NCBI GenBank assembly: GCA_002320935.1
Contig: DCLG01000084.1
Coordinates: 75,599 to 84,098, forward strand
DNA: 8,500 nucleotides
Reading direction: 5' to 3'
From: Pedobacter sp. UBA1654
Lineage (GTDB): Bacteria; Bacteroidota; Bacteroidia; Sphingobacteriales; Sphingobacteriaceae
A model generated the notes under the pieces. That model saw only the letters and a list, made by a program, of their open reading frames with translations, was not told where the DNA came from and searched no databases. This document shows positions 1 to 7,053 of the stretch, in pieces. The position numbers and the translations under genes are program-made. Each line of letters opens with the position of its first letter. Within the stretch, counting starts at the first letter, position 1.

Positions 1-601
1 GATGCTTGCTGTCCGGAATGGACTCGCCGGTAAGTGCTGCAGTATTGAAAACACCCTGGTCGCTGAGCAACAAGCCATCAAGTGCCACTTTTTCACCAGG
101 TCTCACCTGTATGCTTTCATCCAAAAACACATCTTGTGGCTTCACTGCTAAAACTTTACCTGCCCGCAATACATCCACCCGGTCTGGCCTGATGTCGAGC
201 AGTGCCTTGATGCTGCGCTTGGCCTTGTCTACGGCAGTGTCCTGAAACCATTCGCCAATGGCGTAGAAGACCATTACAGCCAAACCTTCGCTGTACGCTC
301 CAATTGAAAAAGCACCAATTGTAGCCACACTCATTAACACAAATTCATTGAAGAAGTCCAGCCTTAAGGCTTTTCTTAGAGCGAGCTTCAGTACCGGATA
401 ACCGCTAAGCAGATATGCTGCGCCATAGATCACCAAGGTAATCCAGGAGTTAAACTCAATACCAAATCCGAGCTCCAGTACCTGCATAACCAGCAGCACG
501 AACAGTCCGCTGAGCAGTGGCCATTTGCTTAGCCAGCCATTTTGCGTTTGCGGATGGTCGTGGTCATGGCTATGATCGTGCTCATGGTGCTGTGTGTTCA
601 T
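1..601 (-). CDS. Heavy-metal-translocating P-type ATPase (P1B, Zn/Cd/Pb/Co-like), N-terminal part
   Basis: This is an inner-membrane ATP-driven pump that would export divalent metal ions. Only the first 200 codons lie in the window. Residues 1-17 (MNTQHHEHDHSHDHDHP) contain seven histidines plus acidic residues, a likely metal-binding tail. Hydrophobic segments follow at about 27-48, 53-71 and 86-118, and then the actuator domain with TGES at 191-194, the conserved dephosphorylation loop. The stretch FNEFVLMSVATIGAF and the nearby GEWFQD resemble ZntA/CadA-like pumps. No CxxC heavy-metal-associated domain precedes the membrane part. The phosphorylation (DKTG), CPC-type and ATP-binding motifs would lie beyond the left edge, so metal specificity is inferred. 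ATG at 601-599 is chosen. An in-frame ATG 12 nt upstream (613-611) would add MKKP and is also possible. The gene overlaps the end of the upstream kinase gene by 20 nt. Confidence 0.9.
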   Translation of the reverse strand, partial: MNTQHHEHDHSHDHDHPQTQNGWLSKWPLLSGLFVLLVMQVLELGFGIEFNSWITLVIYGAAYLLSGYPVLKLALRKALRLDFFNEFVLMSVATIGAFSIGAYSEGLAVMVFYAIGEWFQDTAVDKAKRSIKALLDIRPDRVDVLRAGKVLAVKPQDVFLDESIQVRPGEKVALDGLLLSDQGVFNTAALTGESIPDSKH

Positions 602-3600
602 CGGCTTCTTCATCTTCTTTCAAGGGCAGGCTAAACCAGAAGGTGGAACCTTTACCCGGCTCAGAGGTCACGCCAATCTCGCCTTTATGTCGTCTTATGA
701 TCTCTGCAGCAATAAACAAGCCGAGTCCGAGGCCAGGATAGTTAACATTTTGTTCATCCACACGGTAAAACCTGTCGAATATCAGGGGTACTTTTCTTTT
801 CTCTACACCAATGCCGAAATCAGTTACATCCACGCGTGCAACACCATCCAGTTCAGATACACTGAGCTGCACTAGGTCACTATCAGGCGAATATTTGATG
901 GCATTATTGATCAGGTTCAACAGCACCTGTTCTATACGGTCGCGGTCTGCATGCACAATGATGTCTTCAGACCCGCTGGTCTCAAAATGAAGCAATTCAC
1001 GATTGTGCGAGATCTGTTGGATACAAGTTTGTACCAATCCGAGTAAGGAGAAAAAGGTTTTATTTAACTTCAGTTCGCCTGCCTGAATATTGGTGCCATC
1101 CAAAAGCTGATCAACAAGTCCTGTAAATCGATCCACCTGAGCAGCTGCTTTGCTTGTCAGTTCCTGTATTTTGTTGTAATTACCTTTAGACACTGAACGT
1201 TCCAGGATCTGAATAATCCCTTTGATGCTCGTAATCGGTGTTTTCAGTTCGTGACTTGCGATGGCTATGAATTCGTCCTTCTTACGTACAAGCTCCCGTG
1301 TTTGTCGCTCCACCCGCTTTTCGGCAGTGATGTCCAGCACCGTTCCGATGAACCTCGTTGCAATTTTCTCCTTATTGAAGTAAGCTTTGCCTTTAGACTT
1401 TATCCATCGTTCTTTACCATCCCCATTATCTACCAAACGATATTCAACATTGAAATTGCCGTTTGCAGCGCCAACTAAACTCTTGTGTGTTGAAAAAGCA
1501 ACCATATCCCTGTCTTCCGCCATGATTTGGTTAAGATACCTGGAGTAGTCTACATGTTCTGCCGGATGAAAGCCATGTAATACTTTACATTTTTGATCCC
1601 AGATCAACTCACCAGAAACCGGATCGAAATCCCATGAGCCAACGCCTGCAGATTCCATAGCGAAATGTAGTCGTTCCTGGCTCTCGGCTAACATTCGTTC
1701 TGCGTCCAACAGCCCTTCCTCAACCCTGCGACGGTCTGTAATGTCGTGAATGGCGAGTATGATCACCTTTTCCTGGTTATGCGGGGTAAATTGTCTGGCA
1801 GAGAGCATCAGGATCCGGCGGCCAATGCTGAAATTGTAATCAATCTCAAAATCTTTGATATAGCCTTGTTTCGGCAACACGGAGAGCAACTGGGTTTTTA
1901 ACGAAGGGATCTTCCATTGCCGGTTTCCAAGATCATAGATGAATTTTCCTTCAACCTCTTCCTCGTGTAAGCGGAAAAGCCTGTAAAATCCATCAGTGGC
2001 CCTTAATATTTTCAATTCTGCATCCAGGATCAGCAAAGGATCGTGAATTGTGTTGAATATTTCTTCATTGTATCTTCTGGCATTGTTCAGCTGTTCATTA
2101 CGGTCCAGCAATTCCGTATTTACAATGGTGATTTCTTCATTTGTACTCTGCAATTCCTCTTTTGAACTTTCCAGCTCTTCATTCAGGCTTTGCAATTCTT
2201 CGTTACCCGAGAGTAGTTCCTCGTTGGCACTCTGCAGTTCTTCGTTTGCAGCTTCCTGTGCCTCAGTAACAGCCCGCATATCTTCCCTGGTCTGCGACAA
2301 TTCCTTTTCAAGCTGCACATTCCGCTCCATTAAGGTTTTGATACTTGCATGGTCGAGTTCGGAAGGTTCTGCATTCAGGCTTAGGGTAACTGGTTGAATG
2401 CTGGTCTGAAATAAGATCAGAAAATGTATTTCTTCAAGTTCTGTAATTGGTATGACATCTATGTCAACATATTGCGGTGTTTCATTGAGCTTAAAAAATA
2501 CCTGTTCTTTACGTGCGGGTAGCTGATTGGTTTTGGCTAGGTGCAGTAAATTCCTGATTTCAAAAGCAAGACCTTCACGTGCAAGTTTAAGTACATTAAA
2601 GCTTGGTTTACCCGGTGCTACCACAAGCCATTGGTCTGTTTTTCCCCGGAACTCCAATACATCAAAAGCCAGATTTACCAATACACCTGAAGGGGTGTAT
2701 TTCGAAAGCAGGATGTTATCAGCAAGGCTATGAATGTCTTTCGCGCGTGTACTTATTTCTGTCTCCTGATCAAAATCTTTAAGCACACGCTCGGTAATCG
2801 TAGAAGTGATGTTACGATAACGTCCTTTCGGACCTTTTGTCTGGTAGATCTTTTCATGTGAATACACGGCCGAAAACAAATCAGCATTAACACCTACACT
2901 TTCCGATTTTCCAAGCATGAGGTATCCATGTTGGTTTAATCCGTAGTGAAAGGTGGAAAGTGCTCGTTTTTGTAGAACCGGATCCAGATAGATCAAGACA
3001 TTCCTGCAACTCACAAGATCCAGGTTTGAAAAAGGTGGGTCTTTCAGTAAATTATGATGTGCAAACACACACATGTCTCGCAAGGACTTGCTGACCTGGT
3101 AATTCCCGTCTACTTTATTAAAGAACTGGAGAATACGCTGGGTAGATAGACCTGCCAAATCGTTCTGGCGGTAAATTCCCGATCGGGCTTTTGTAATTGC
3201 AGTCTCTGAAATGTCTGTAGCAAAAATTTGAATTTTCCGGCTAAATGCCGCATCGCCCAAGTGCTCATGGATGCAGATGGCAATGGTGTAGGCTTCTTCA
3301 CCACTTGCACAGCCGGCCACCCAAATACGCAAGGGGTCAAATGCACTTTTCTTGTTAAGGATGCCAGGAAGTACATTTAAACAAAGTACATCGAAACTTT
3401 TCGTGTCCCTGAAAAAGCTGGTAACAGAGATGAGCATGTCATTGTAGAGCAAATCTTGTTCACTTTTATTATCTCTCAGAAAGCGTAAATATTCTTCTGC
3501 CTTGTCGATTTTGTTCAAAGCCATTCGACGAATGATCCTGCGTTTAATGGTGCTTTGCTTGTAATTAGAAAAATCTACACCCCTTCTAATGCGCAATACC

Positions 3601-4253
3601 GTTAATAATTGCTTGAACACTTCTTCGTCAGCTTCAGGCGCATGGGCCACCACTTCCTCGGAACTATATTCTGTCTGAAAAAGGCTGTTGATCTGCAGAA
3701 GCTTTCGCATGATCTCTCCGGCAGGCAACACAAAATCTACAGCTCCGGAGTTAATTGCACTCTGGGGCATGCTGCCATGAGCTGCTGAATCTACCTCCTG
3801 AGCAAAAGTAATACCGCCGCTTGATTTAATGACCTGAAGACCCAGGGTGCCATCGTCCATCGTGCCTGAGAGGATTACGCCTACTGCAAAGCTTTGATGC
3901 ACAACACCTAAAGAGGAGAAAAAGCGGTCAATCAATTTTATACGCCTGTTTTTTACAGGTTCCAGGCTTAGTTTCCCGTCAACAGTAGTAAGCATCCGGT
4001 TTGGGGGCACAACGTAGATGTGATTGGGCTCCAGCTTGATGTCATCTATAATGAATACCACTGGAACTTCACAAAGCTTGCCTAACAGTTCCGGTAGCAT
4101 ACTTTCGTGTTTTGGGCTCATGTGCTGCAGTAGCACATATGCCATATTAGAATCTTTGGGGATCCCTCCAATAAATTCACGAAAAGCTGCAAGGCCGCCT
4201 GCAGAAGCACCAATACCCACCACTGGAAAAGTCTGAGCGGAGGTGTCATCCAT
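582..4253 (-). CDS. CheB-CheR-PAS hybrid sensor histidine kinase
   Basis: A 1223-residue cytoplasmic multidomain signalling protein with no visible signal peptide or membrane helix. Order of domains: CheB methylesterase about 8-190 (catalytic triad by family knowledge: S17 in GASAGG, H44 in LQHMSP, D134 in MDDG, all present); CheR methyltransferase about 210-475 (SAM-binding VAGCASGEEAYTIA near 312-325, ATDIS near 345, SCRNVLIYL at 415-423); a poorly defined PAS-like linker about 505-640; a heptad coiled coil; two PAS domains about 745-860 and 870-990; HisKA with phospho-acceptor H1001 in SHELKTP; and an ATPase domain with an N box (NLINNAIK), G1 (DFGIG) and G2 (GLGLGL). There is no receiver domain, so an external response regulator is expected. 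Residues are numbered from the ATG at 4253, preferred because AGGAG lies 6 nt upstream. A longer reading from TTG at 4292 or ATG at 4283 has no ribosome-binding site. No other chemotaxis genes are nearby, so its methylation targets are unknown. Confidence 0.95.
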   Translation of the reverse strand: MDDTSAQTFPVVGIGASAGGLAAFREFIGGIPKDSNMAYVLLQHMSPKHESMLPELLGKLCEVPVVFIIDDIKLEPNHIYVVPPNRMLTTVDGKLSLEPVKNRRIKLIDRFFSSLGVVHQSFAVGVILSGTMDDGTLGLQVIKSSGGITFAQEVDSAAHGSMPQSAINSGAVDFVLPAGEIMRKLLQINSLFQTEYSSEEVVAHAPEADEEVFKQLLTVLRIRRGVDFSNYKQSTIKRRIIRRMALNKIDKAEEYLRFLRDNKSEQDLLYNDMLISVTSFFRDTKSFDVLCLNVLPGILNKKSAFDPLRIWVAGCASGEEAYTIAICIHEHLGDAAFSRKIQIFATDISETAITKARSGIYRQNDLAGLSTQRILQFFNKVDGNYQVSKSLRDMCVFAHHNLLKDPPFSNLDLVSCRNVLIYLDPVLQKRALSTFHYGLNQHGYLMLGKSESVGVNADLFSAVYSHEKIYQTKGPKGRYRNITSTITERVLKDFDQETEISTRAKDIHSLADNILLSKYTPSGVLVNLAFDVLEFRGKTDQWLVVAPGKPSFNVLKLAREGLAFEIRNLLHLAKTNQLPARKEQVFFKLNETPQYVDIDVIPITELEEIHFLILFQTSIQPVTLSLNAEPSELDHASIKTLMERNVQLEKELSQTREDMRAVTEAQEAANEELQSANEELLSGNEELQSLNEELESSKEELQSTNEEITIVNTELLDRNEQLNNARRYNEEIFNTIHDPLLILDAELKILRATDGFYRLFRLHEEEVEGKFIYDLGNRQWKIPSLKTQLLSVLPKQGYIKDFEIDYNFSIGRRILMLSARQFTPHNQEKVIILAIHDITDRRRVEEGLLDAERMLAESQERLHFAMESAGVGSWDFDPVSGELIWDQKCKVLHGFHPAEHVDYSRYLNQIMAEDRDMVAFSTHKSLVGAANGNFNVEYRLVDNGDGKERWIKSKGKAYFNKEKIATRFIGTVLDITAEKRVERQTRELVRKKDEFIAIASHELKTPITSIKGIIQILERSVSKGNYNKIQELTSKAAAQVDRFTGLVDQLLDGTNIQAGELKLNKTFFSLLGLVQTCIQQISHNRELLHFETSGSEDIIVHADRDRIEQVLLNLINNAIKYSPDSDLVQLSVSELDGVARVDVTDFGIGVEKRKVPLIFDRFYRVDEQNVNYPGLGLGLFIAAEIIRRHKGEIGVTSEPGKGSTFWFSLPLKEDEEADEHTAP
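2079..2246 (-). repeat. Eight imperfect 21-bp heptad repeats encoding the kinase coiled coil
   Basis: Inside the CheB-CheR kinase gene, eight consecutive 21-bp units encode heptads of the form NEELQSA: NEELQSA, NEELLSG, NEELQSL, NEELESS, KEELQST, NEEITIV, NTELLDR, NEQLNNA. The predicted structure is a parallel coiled coil linking the CheB/CheR half to the PAS/kinase half, probably through dimerisation. Such a linker is typical of this protein family. The units have diverged at the DNA level, so the pattern is protein-driven and not a recent tandem duplication. Confidence 0.85.
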
Positions 4254-4259
4254 ATTTTT

Positions 4260-4264
4260 CTCCT
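4260..4264 (-). promoter_or_regulatory. Ribosome-binding site deciding the kinase start
   Basis: On the minus strand AGGAG is followed by six A/T bases and then ATG at 4253. Shine-Dalgarno sequences this good are absent from the other genes in the window. It is therefore the best evidence that translation of the CheB-CheR kinase begins at 4253 and not at the upstream TTG (4292) or ATG (4283). Confidence 0.65.
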
Positions 4265-4391
4265 GTTCTGAAGCTGATTTCATGTACTGCAATAAAAATG
4301 TTTTTAACGTAAGCGGCTAAAGATAGTTTTTAAAAATAACAGGTTCGCATTGGTCAGTACTTAACAAGCCTCGTTATCCTCAAAGAGTGAT

Positions 4392-5234
4392 TTACTTATG
4401 TGGCGGGTTCATCTGATGAATATCAAACTTTTCTCCCTTAGCCAATATGGATAGTTTAAGGTTACGAATACTAATCGCCTGATGTTTATCAAATTCTGTA
4501 ATGTTGTTCCCAAAACTTTCTTTACCATCGATGACCAGGACGACACCTTTACCTACAACACGTGCATCCACACCGTTTTCAACAACCACAGCTGTGTCTT
4601 CCTCAATGCCCCAGCCGATGGTTGAAAGGTTTGTTGCAACGACCTGCGCCAGGCGGGTAACCCGGCCCCTCGCAACAAAATGTGTGTCAATACAGACATC
4701 CCGTAGAAATTCAAAACCAGTGGTGATCTTAACTTTTCCGGCGATCATCTCATCCGCCCCGGTGCCTGCAAAAATCATTGGCGTAGACAGGACCATTGCA
4801 CCGGCACTTGTACCACCAACCAAAAGTCCTTCATAAATGTACCTGTATTTAAGAAGGAATAAGACACCAGTTCCGCCGTAAATAGACGTTAACTTCAACT
4901 GGTCGCCACCCGCAATAAATACCGCGTCCGCAGCTTTCACCCGGGCTTCAGTTTCTTCTGCCCTGATGTCTTCCCTGCGATCATGGTGAAGGTGGTTGAC
5001 CGTGCAGGGGATGTGCTTTTGAAGAATTCCTTTGTATTCCTCGTAGGTGTCTACTACATCTACAGAACCTGCTGTGGTGATCAGCTCAATTACCGGGTGC
5101 TCGATTTTAATCAAATCAACAAAATCCTTTAGAATGGCTTCCCGTTCCTTGCCCCCTCCAATTATCATCAGCATGCCGTTTGGGATGGGACAATCATTTT
5201 CCTGTTGGTACTGTTTCAATTCTTCAACTTCCAT
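4392..5234 (-). CDS. cphB: Cyanophycinase-family serine peptidase (peptidase S51)
   Basis: A 280-residue cytoplasmic serine exopeptidase whose family cleaves cyanophycin (multi-L-arginyl-poly-L-aspartate) to beta-Asp-Arg dipeptides. Visible features: an N-terminal MLMIIGGGKE strand-turn (21-30), AGGDQ (108-112), the nucleophile elbow GGTSAGAM with Ser143 (140-147), and DTHFVARGRVTRL (183-195), which provides the His and the arginine cluster R189, R191 and R194. Length and motif spacing match cyanophycinase. From memory, the Synechocystis enzyme has Gln after the Asp of the pocket motif (DQHF), while this protein has Thr184. It could therefore act on a related beta-aspartyl peptide. No cyanophycin synthetase or isoaspartyl peptidase gene is in the window. 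The ATG at 5234 has no clear ribosome-binding site. The gene ends 138 bp before the kinase start on the same strand, and I see no strong terminator between them, so co-transcription is possible. Confidence 0.9.
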   Translation of the reverse strand: MEVEELKQYQQENDCPIPNGMLMIIGGGKEREAILKDFVDLIKIEHPVIELITTAGSVDVVDTYEEYKGILQKHIPCTVNHLHHDRREDIRAEETEARVKAADAVFIAGGDQLKLTSIYGGTGVLFLLKYRYIYEGLLVGGTSAGAMVLSTPMIFAGTGADEMIAGKVKITTGFEFLRDVCIDTHFVARGRVTRLAQVVATNLSTIGWGIEEDTAVVVENGVDARVVGKGVVLVIDGKESFGNNITEFDKHQAISIRNLKLSILAKGEKFDIHQMNPPHK

Positions 5235-5886
5235 TTTAATTGAATTATTTGCAATAATAAATGGTAACCTTAATTGAGGCCTTTATTGTTTTTGTTGGAG
5301 CCAGAACGCGTAAATGCTGAAGTGTTATACAGGTACTTTGTTCTTATTAATGCGGTAGATATCCTACAAACGTCCGAACTGCTGAATTGTTCATATCCGC
5401 CATGATGAAGAGCGGCGCGTAAGAACAGATGATGAGATATCAGAATTGAATATAGTATATGAAGAGATCAATGTCCATCCTACAATGTCGTAGACAAGCC
5501 AGGAAGGTAGTTTTACTCTTACGGCTTATAAGTAGATTTACGCTCTGTTTTGGCGTTATTGAGCTGAAATATGATGATTACATGATTACGAATCCGGTTT
5601 AAGCGGGACAAACGTCTATCGTGATCTGATAATCTTGGATGCGATGAACCTTGGGCATTGTAATTATATATTTTTAGACAAACTCTGTTTAGCGATAAGT
5701 AAATTTTTGAAATGGCGGTTGTATTCTATCGTAGCTGTGAATAACGTATTAATTCAGGAGATAATTAGTTGACCTACATCGAACTGCCTTATATTTGGCA
5801 TTCTAAAGCTGCATCTACTTTGAGAAAAAAGCAATTTACTAGCGCGATTTATAAGTAGAAATACCTTTTTTTGAGGTAAATGTACG

Positions 5887-5919
5887 TGTGGAATTAAACT
5901 TTGATGTTTTGTAAATTTG
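5887..5919 (+). promoter_or_regulatory. Candidate Bacteroidota-type promoter for the receiver/NarL gene pair
   Basis: TAAATTTG at 5912-5919 matches the Bacteroidota -7 consensus TAnnTTTG exactly. TGTG at 5887-5890, 21 bp upstream, is a three-of-four match to the -33 TTTG box. The start codon follows 67 bp downstream of the -7 box. The call rests on a consensus match in AT-rich DNA only. Confidence 0.3.
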
Positions 5920-5958
5920 CTTTCTATTCAACGGTAAGCAGGGTTTCTAGACCTTACC

Positions 5959-5966
5959 TAGGTTTG
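5959..5966 (+). promoter_or_regulatory. Alternative -7 box close to the receiver gene start
   Basis: TAGGTTTG matches TAnnTTTG exactly and would give a short leader of roughly 15 nt before the ATG at 5987. No TTTG is present at the expected upstream distance. It abuts the right arm of the inverted repeat at 5933-5958, so a repressor or activator could act here. This is weak, motif-only evidence. Confidence 0.22.
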
Positions 5967-5986
5967 AAAAAGTAATCCCTGGACAT

Positions 5987-6382
5987 ATGGAAGGCAGACT
6001 ATTGATAATTGATGATGAGGAATCCATTCTTGATGTATTATCAGAGTGTTTCATAGAAGAGGGATTTGAAGTGAAATCTTTATCCTCGGTAAAGAATATT
6101 GTTGAAGTAGTTAAATCCTATAAGCCCGATGCTGTGATTTTAGATTACCTGCTGCGGGGGCTTAACGGAGCTGAACTTTGTTATGAAGTGAAGTTGGTTT
6201 GGCCAGATCTGCCTGTGGTCATCATATCTGCCTTTCCAAGGCACACACTTTCACTTGCACGCTACAATTGCGATTTGTTCATTGCCAAACCTTTTGACCT
6301 TTTTACCATGATTGAGGAAATTAAACTGTTGATAAATAATTGTAATTTAGGGAATTACAAAAACTCATTGCAAAAATTTTAA
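5987..6382 (+). CDS. Stand-alone receiver-domain response regulator
   Basis: A 131-residue cytoplasmic protein made almost entirely of one CheY-like receiver domain (about 4-118), without a DNA-binding or enzymatic output domain. The key residues are present: acidic pair D9/D10 (IIDDEE), phospho-acceptor D53 (ILDYLL), S81 in the Thr/Ser switch position (VIISAF), and K101 before P102 (IAKPF). The 15 or so residues at the end are an Asn/Lys-rich tail. Such proteins work as phosphate shuttles or by binding partner proteins. It is the first gene of a likely operon with the NarL-type regulator, which starts 25 nt later. The plausible kinase partners in the window are the one at 7127-8200 or the CheB-CheR kinase, which lacks its own receiver. 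The ATG at 5987 is the only sensible start and has no strong Shine-Dalgarno sequence. Confidence 0.92.
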   Translation: MEGRLLIIDDEESILDVLSECFIEEGFEVKSLSSVKNIVEVVKSYKPDAVILDYLLRGLNGAELCYEVKLVWPDLPVVIISAFPRHTLSLARYNCDLFIAKPFDLFTMIEEIKLLINNCNLGNYKNSLQKF

Positions 6383-6407
6383 GAAATTAAATTAAAACAT
6401 AAGAAAG

Positions 6408-7049
6408 ATGAATGTGATTTTAGCTGAAGATGATAATTTGGTTAGAGATGGCATAAGGTTATTGTTGGAGACACATGAAGGTTTCAATGTTATAGGCGAA
6501 GCCCATAACGGGCTTGAAGCAATAGAGTTGTTAAGAGACGGTAGTAAACCCGATGTGATTCTTGCTGATATAAATATGCCTGACATGGACGGAATTGAAC
6601 TGATCAAAGCCGTCAAAGAGTTTGATCCAAAAATTCAGGTGGTCATGCTATCTATGCTGGACAACGAAAAATACATGATCCAGTCCTTTTCTGAAGGTGC
6701 TTCAGGATACCTTTTGAAGACCGTTAGTCCGGATGAGCTCATCTTTTCCCTCCGCCAGGTTGTTTCCGGTGAGAAGTACATCAGCTCAGATTTGTCGTTC
6801 GGCTTATTGGAGCGTTCGGCTAAGCGTCCGCCTGCATTGGCAGCTGAGCCCTTGAACTTGCATCTGAATAGCCGTGAGCTTGAAATTTTAAAGCTTATTG
6901 GCGAAGGTTTAACCAACAGTGAGATGGGTGAAAAACTCTTCATCAGTCGTAGAACGGTTGAAGGCCACCGACAGAATCTGATGGACAAAACAGGATGCAA
7001 GAATACCGCAACCTTAATTAAATATGCGGTACTGAACCGATTAATCTAA
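6408..7049 (+). CDS. NarL/FixJ-family response regulator with LuxR-type HTH
   Basis: A 213-residue cytoplasmic transcription regulator. The N-terminal receiver domain (about 1-118) has acidic residues E7, D8 and D9, phospho-acceptor D54 (ILADINMPDMDG), S82 and K104. A variable linker (about 120-148) leads to a C-terminal LuxR-type helix-turn-helix (about 150-213) with the typical LNSRELEILKLIGEG start, TNSEMGEKLFIS and recognition segment RRTVEGHRQNLMDKTG. Length and layout are standard for the family. Phosphorylation by a histidine kinase would promote dimerisation and DNA binding; its target genes cannot be read from the sequence. AAGAAAG lies directly before the ATG. It follows the receiver gene by 25 nt, too short for a separate promoter of usual size, and is closed by a strong palindrome just after its stop codon. 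Confidence 0.95.
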   Translation: MNVILAEDDNLVRDGIRLLLETHEGFNVIGEAHNGLEAIELLRDGSKPDVILADINMPDMDGIELIKAVKEFDPKIQVVMLSMLDNEKYMIQSFSEGASGYLLKTVSPDELIFSLRQVVSGEKYISSDLSFGLLERSAKRPPALAAEPLNLHLNSRELEILKLIGEGLTNSEMGEKLFISRRTVEGHRQNLMDKTGCKNTATLIKYAVLNRLI

Positions 7050-7053
7050 AACA

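Larger units (their letters stand above)
5235..5986. other. Long AT-rich divergent intergenic region without a recognisable gene
   Basis: These 752 bp lie between the minus-strand cyanophycinase and the plus-strand receiver gene. I read all frames and found only short open stretches. One is 5386-5493 on the plus strand: 35 codons, no normal start, reading gene-like (EERRVRTDDEISELN in part). Another is 5644-5772 on the plus strand, 42 codons from ATG. Neither has a recognisable domain or ribosome-binding site. No tRNA, riboswitch or strong terminator is visible. An 11-bp direct repeat TTATAAGTAGA occurs at 5526-5536 and 5849-5859. An inverted repeat GGTAAG/CTTACC lies at 5933-5938 and 5953-5958. 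Exact TAnnTTTG matches occur at 5790-5797, 5912-5919 and 5959-5966, all pointing toward the receiver gene. The region probably holds the promoters of both flanking gene groups. A small RNA or a decayed gene cannot be excluded. Confidence 0.6.

Noticed and set aside
6..245. Plus-strand open frame of 79 codons at the left edge
   Set aside because: It is the antisense shadow of the P-type ATPase, whose minus-strand reading has clear family motifs including TGES.
2050..2397. Plus-strand open frame of 115 codons rich in Ser and Leu
   Set aside because: It is opposite the heptad-repeat coiled coil of the kinase; the Ser-rich repeat pattern is simply the complement of the GAA/GAG-rich codons.
4318..4325. 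Possible minus-strand -7 box (TATCTTTA) ahead of the kinase gene
   Set aside because: It differs from TAnnTTTG at the last base and lacks a TTTG box at the right distance, so I do not list it as a promoter.
5252..5259. Possible minus-strand -7 box (TATTATTG) ahead of the cyanophycinase gene
   Set aside because: One mismatch, only 17 bp from the start codon, and no upstream -33 box.
5386..5493. Gene-like 35-codon open stretch in the intergenic gap
   Set aside because: It has no ATG or GTG start before the last codons, stops lie just upstream, and no domain is recognisable. It could be a fossil, but an open run of this length is expected by chance.
5644..5772. 42-codon plus-strand ORF starting with ATG in the intergenic gap
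   Set aside because: No ribosome-binding site and no recognisable similarity; AT-rich composition makes the open run unremarkable.
5526..5859. Direct repeat TTATAAGTAGA at 5526-5536 and 5849-5859
   Set aside because: Only two copies, 11 bp and AT-rich; too weak to call an attachment site, iteron or operator pair.
6635..7000. Minus-strand open frame of 121 codons within the NarL regulator
   Set aside because: Antisense shadow; the plus strand encodes a full receiver and LuxR HTH domain with all conserved residues.
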